From contig NC_079420.1 in NCBI RefSeq assembly GCF_026213295.1, positions 18,482,201 to 18,546,200 of the forward strand: DNA of 64,000 bases, given 5' to 3'. Under the pieces are notes generated by a model. That model ran no database searches and was not told the DNA's origin. It worked only from the letters and a program-made list of their open reading frames with translations. Source of the stretch: Gadus chalcogrammus (taxonomy: Eukaryota > Chordata > Actinopteri > Gadiformes > Gadidae). Position numbers and translations under genes: made by a program. Position 1 is the stretch's first letter; each line of letters begins with the position of its first letter. Positions 63,169-64,000 of the stretch are shown in pieces.

Positions 63169-64000
63169 GTAAGGCTGTTGACCTTAGCCCACAGGTACGA
63201 TATGCAAGTGTGGCGAATTCGAGCTCGGCTTCCATCCCCTCCCTCTCCGTGCTGTCTCTAGACCCCGCCCACCCTAAAAAACTGAGGCACGCTGAAAGAT
63301 AAAAAAATATATGGAGTAGGAGAAATTAACTTAATAGCCTCAAACAAATCGTTTCAATGACAGAGTGTGATTTATAACACATTTCAAACCTAATGTGAAT
63401 ATTTTACCAGTTATATTTGACTTCCAACTGGTTATCATGTCATAACCCTGAGATTAGGCCATGAACCCCAGGTGTATGAAAAATGTACTTTATTTTAATA
63501 ACGGGTCCTTTTATTAAACACACACACACACACACACACCAGAGATGGAAATTAACTTTTTTGCCCACCAGCCACTCATCTTTTTTACCAGCCACTTTTT
63601 ATGTGCTATATATATTCTTTTATATATGCGTACATTTTAAAAAACATAATAGTAACAATAGATAAGAAAAGTGTTTTTCATACACATAATTTTCTCCATC
63701 AAAAGTGATTTTTATTGTAAGTAGGTGCTACCAAGGAACTGAGTTGAAAATGTTACACTCTTACCGCATATGATAAACAATACAAAGGTATCTGTCATGT
63801 TTATTTCAAAGGTGTTACGATGACAAATTTGGGGAAAATTCATCCATACAAAGTATTTTCAATAAAAAACGAATTGACATATTAACAATAAAACAACATG
63901 CATGGCTGGCTACACCATCATAAGTCAATAGGAAAAAAATTTTTTTTATATTTACATGTGACTGCATACAAATGTGTCCACAGACATGGTAGCTAACGTA
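63169..64000 (+). other. akap13: akap13 intron 26, incomplete at the window end
   Basis: AT-rich, with a short (CA)n run at 63519-63539 and a possible repeat terminus. The first DH-core exon is not present. Confidence 0.7.
63539..63640 (+). mobile_element. possible 5' end of a dispersed repeat
   Basis: Begins ccagagatggaaattaac and repeats caccagccact / accagccacttt within 50 bases. It resembles the terminus of a dispersed vertebrate DNA repeat that I cannot name. The other end is not seen, and the element may run past the window. Confidence 0.25.

Overview
This window is vertebrate genomic DNA, almost certainly from a ray-finned (teleost) fish. It has short GT-AG exons in long introns, a fish-type tRNA-SINE with the common teleost 3' tail, several hAT-type DNA transposons, and a very high load of long, uninterrupted (CA/GT)n and (CT)n microsatellites. 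That density resembles cod-like (gadiform) genomes; the family assignment is inference.

One gene dominates the window: akap13 (A-kinase anchoring protein 13 / AKAP-Lbc, a PKA-scaffolding RhoA exchange factor) on the plus strand. I reconstructed 26 coding exons, from the start codon at 14344 to the exon ending at 63168. They encode about 2520 residues and stop just as the catalytic DH domain begins, so the DH-PH part and the 3' end lie beyond the right edge. Splice phases agree at every junction except one, at the start of exon 8 (29768), where the reading frame is one base out. In order the exons encode the conserved N-terminus, an ankyrin-like region, a short Glu/Arg-rich helical segment, a giant disordered exon (30789-34340) with a candidate PKA-RII helix, Ser-rich regulatory exons including an RRHSW site, a C1 zinc finger split over two exons, and the linker into DH.

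Bases 1-14332 are upstream or first-intron sequence, with a weak candidate 5' exon (757-1052) and one hAT element. Bases 14333-28231 hold the small N-terminal exons and two more hAT elements. Bases 28232-37276 hold the large disordered exons. The 37277-45027 intron holds most of the low-complexity DNA and a good candidate alternative first exon (41295-41369) that joins in phase to exon 11, so a short isoform lacking the N-terminal half is plausible. Bases 45028-63168 hold the regulatory and C1 exons. A fourth hAT element, with a broken transposase ORF, sits directly before the last exon.

I found no complete second gene, no RNA gene, no CRISPR and no operon-like cassette. The points most worth checking are the frame break at exon 8, the alternative promoter, the hAT insertion beside a TG-repeat splice acceptor, the coding minisatellite in exon 13, and the microsatellites lying directly against splice sites.
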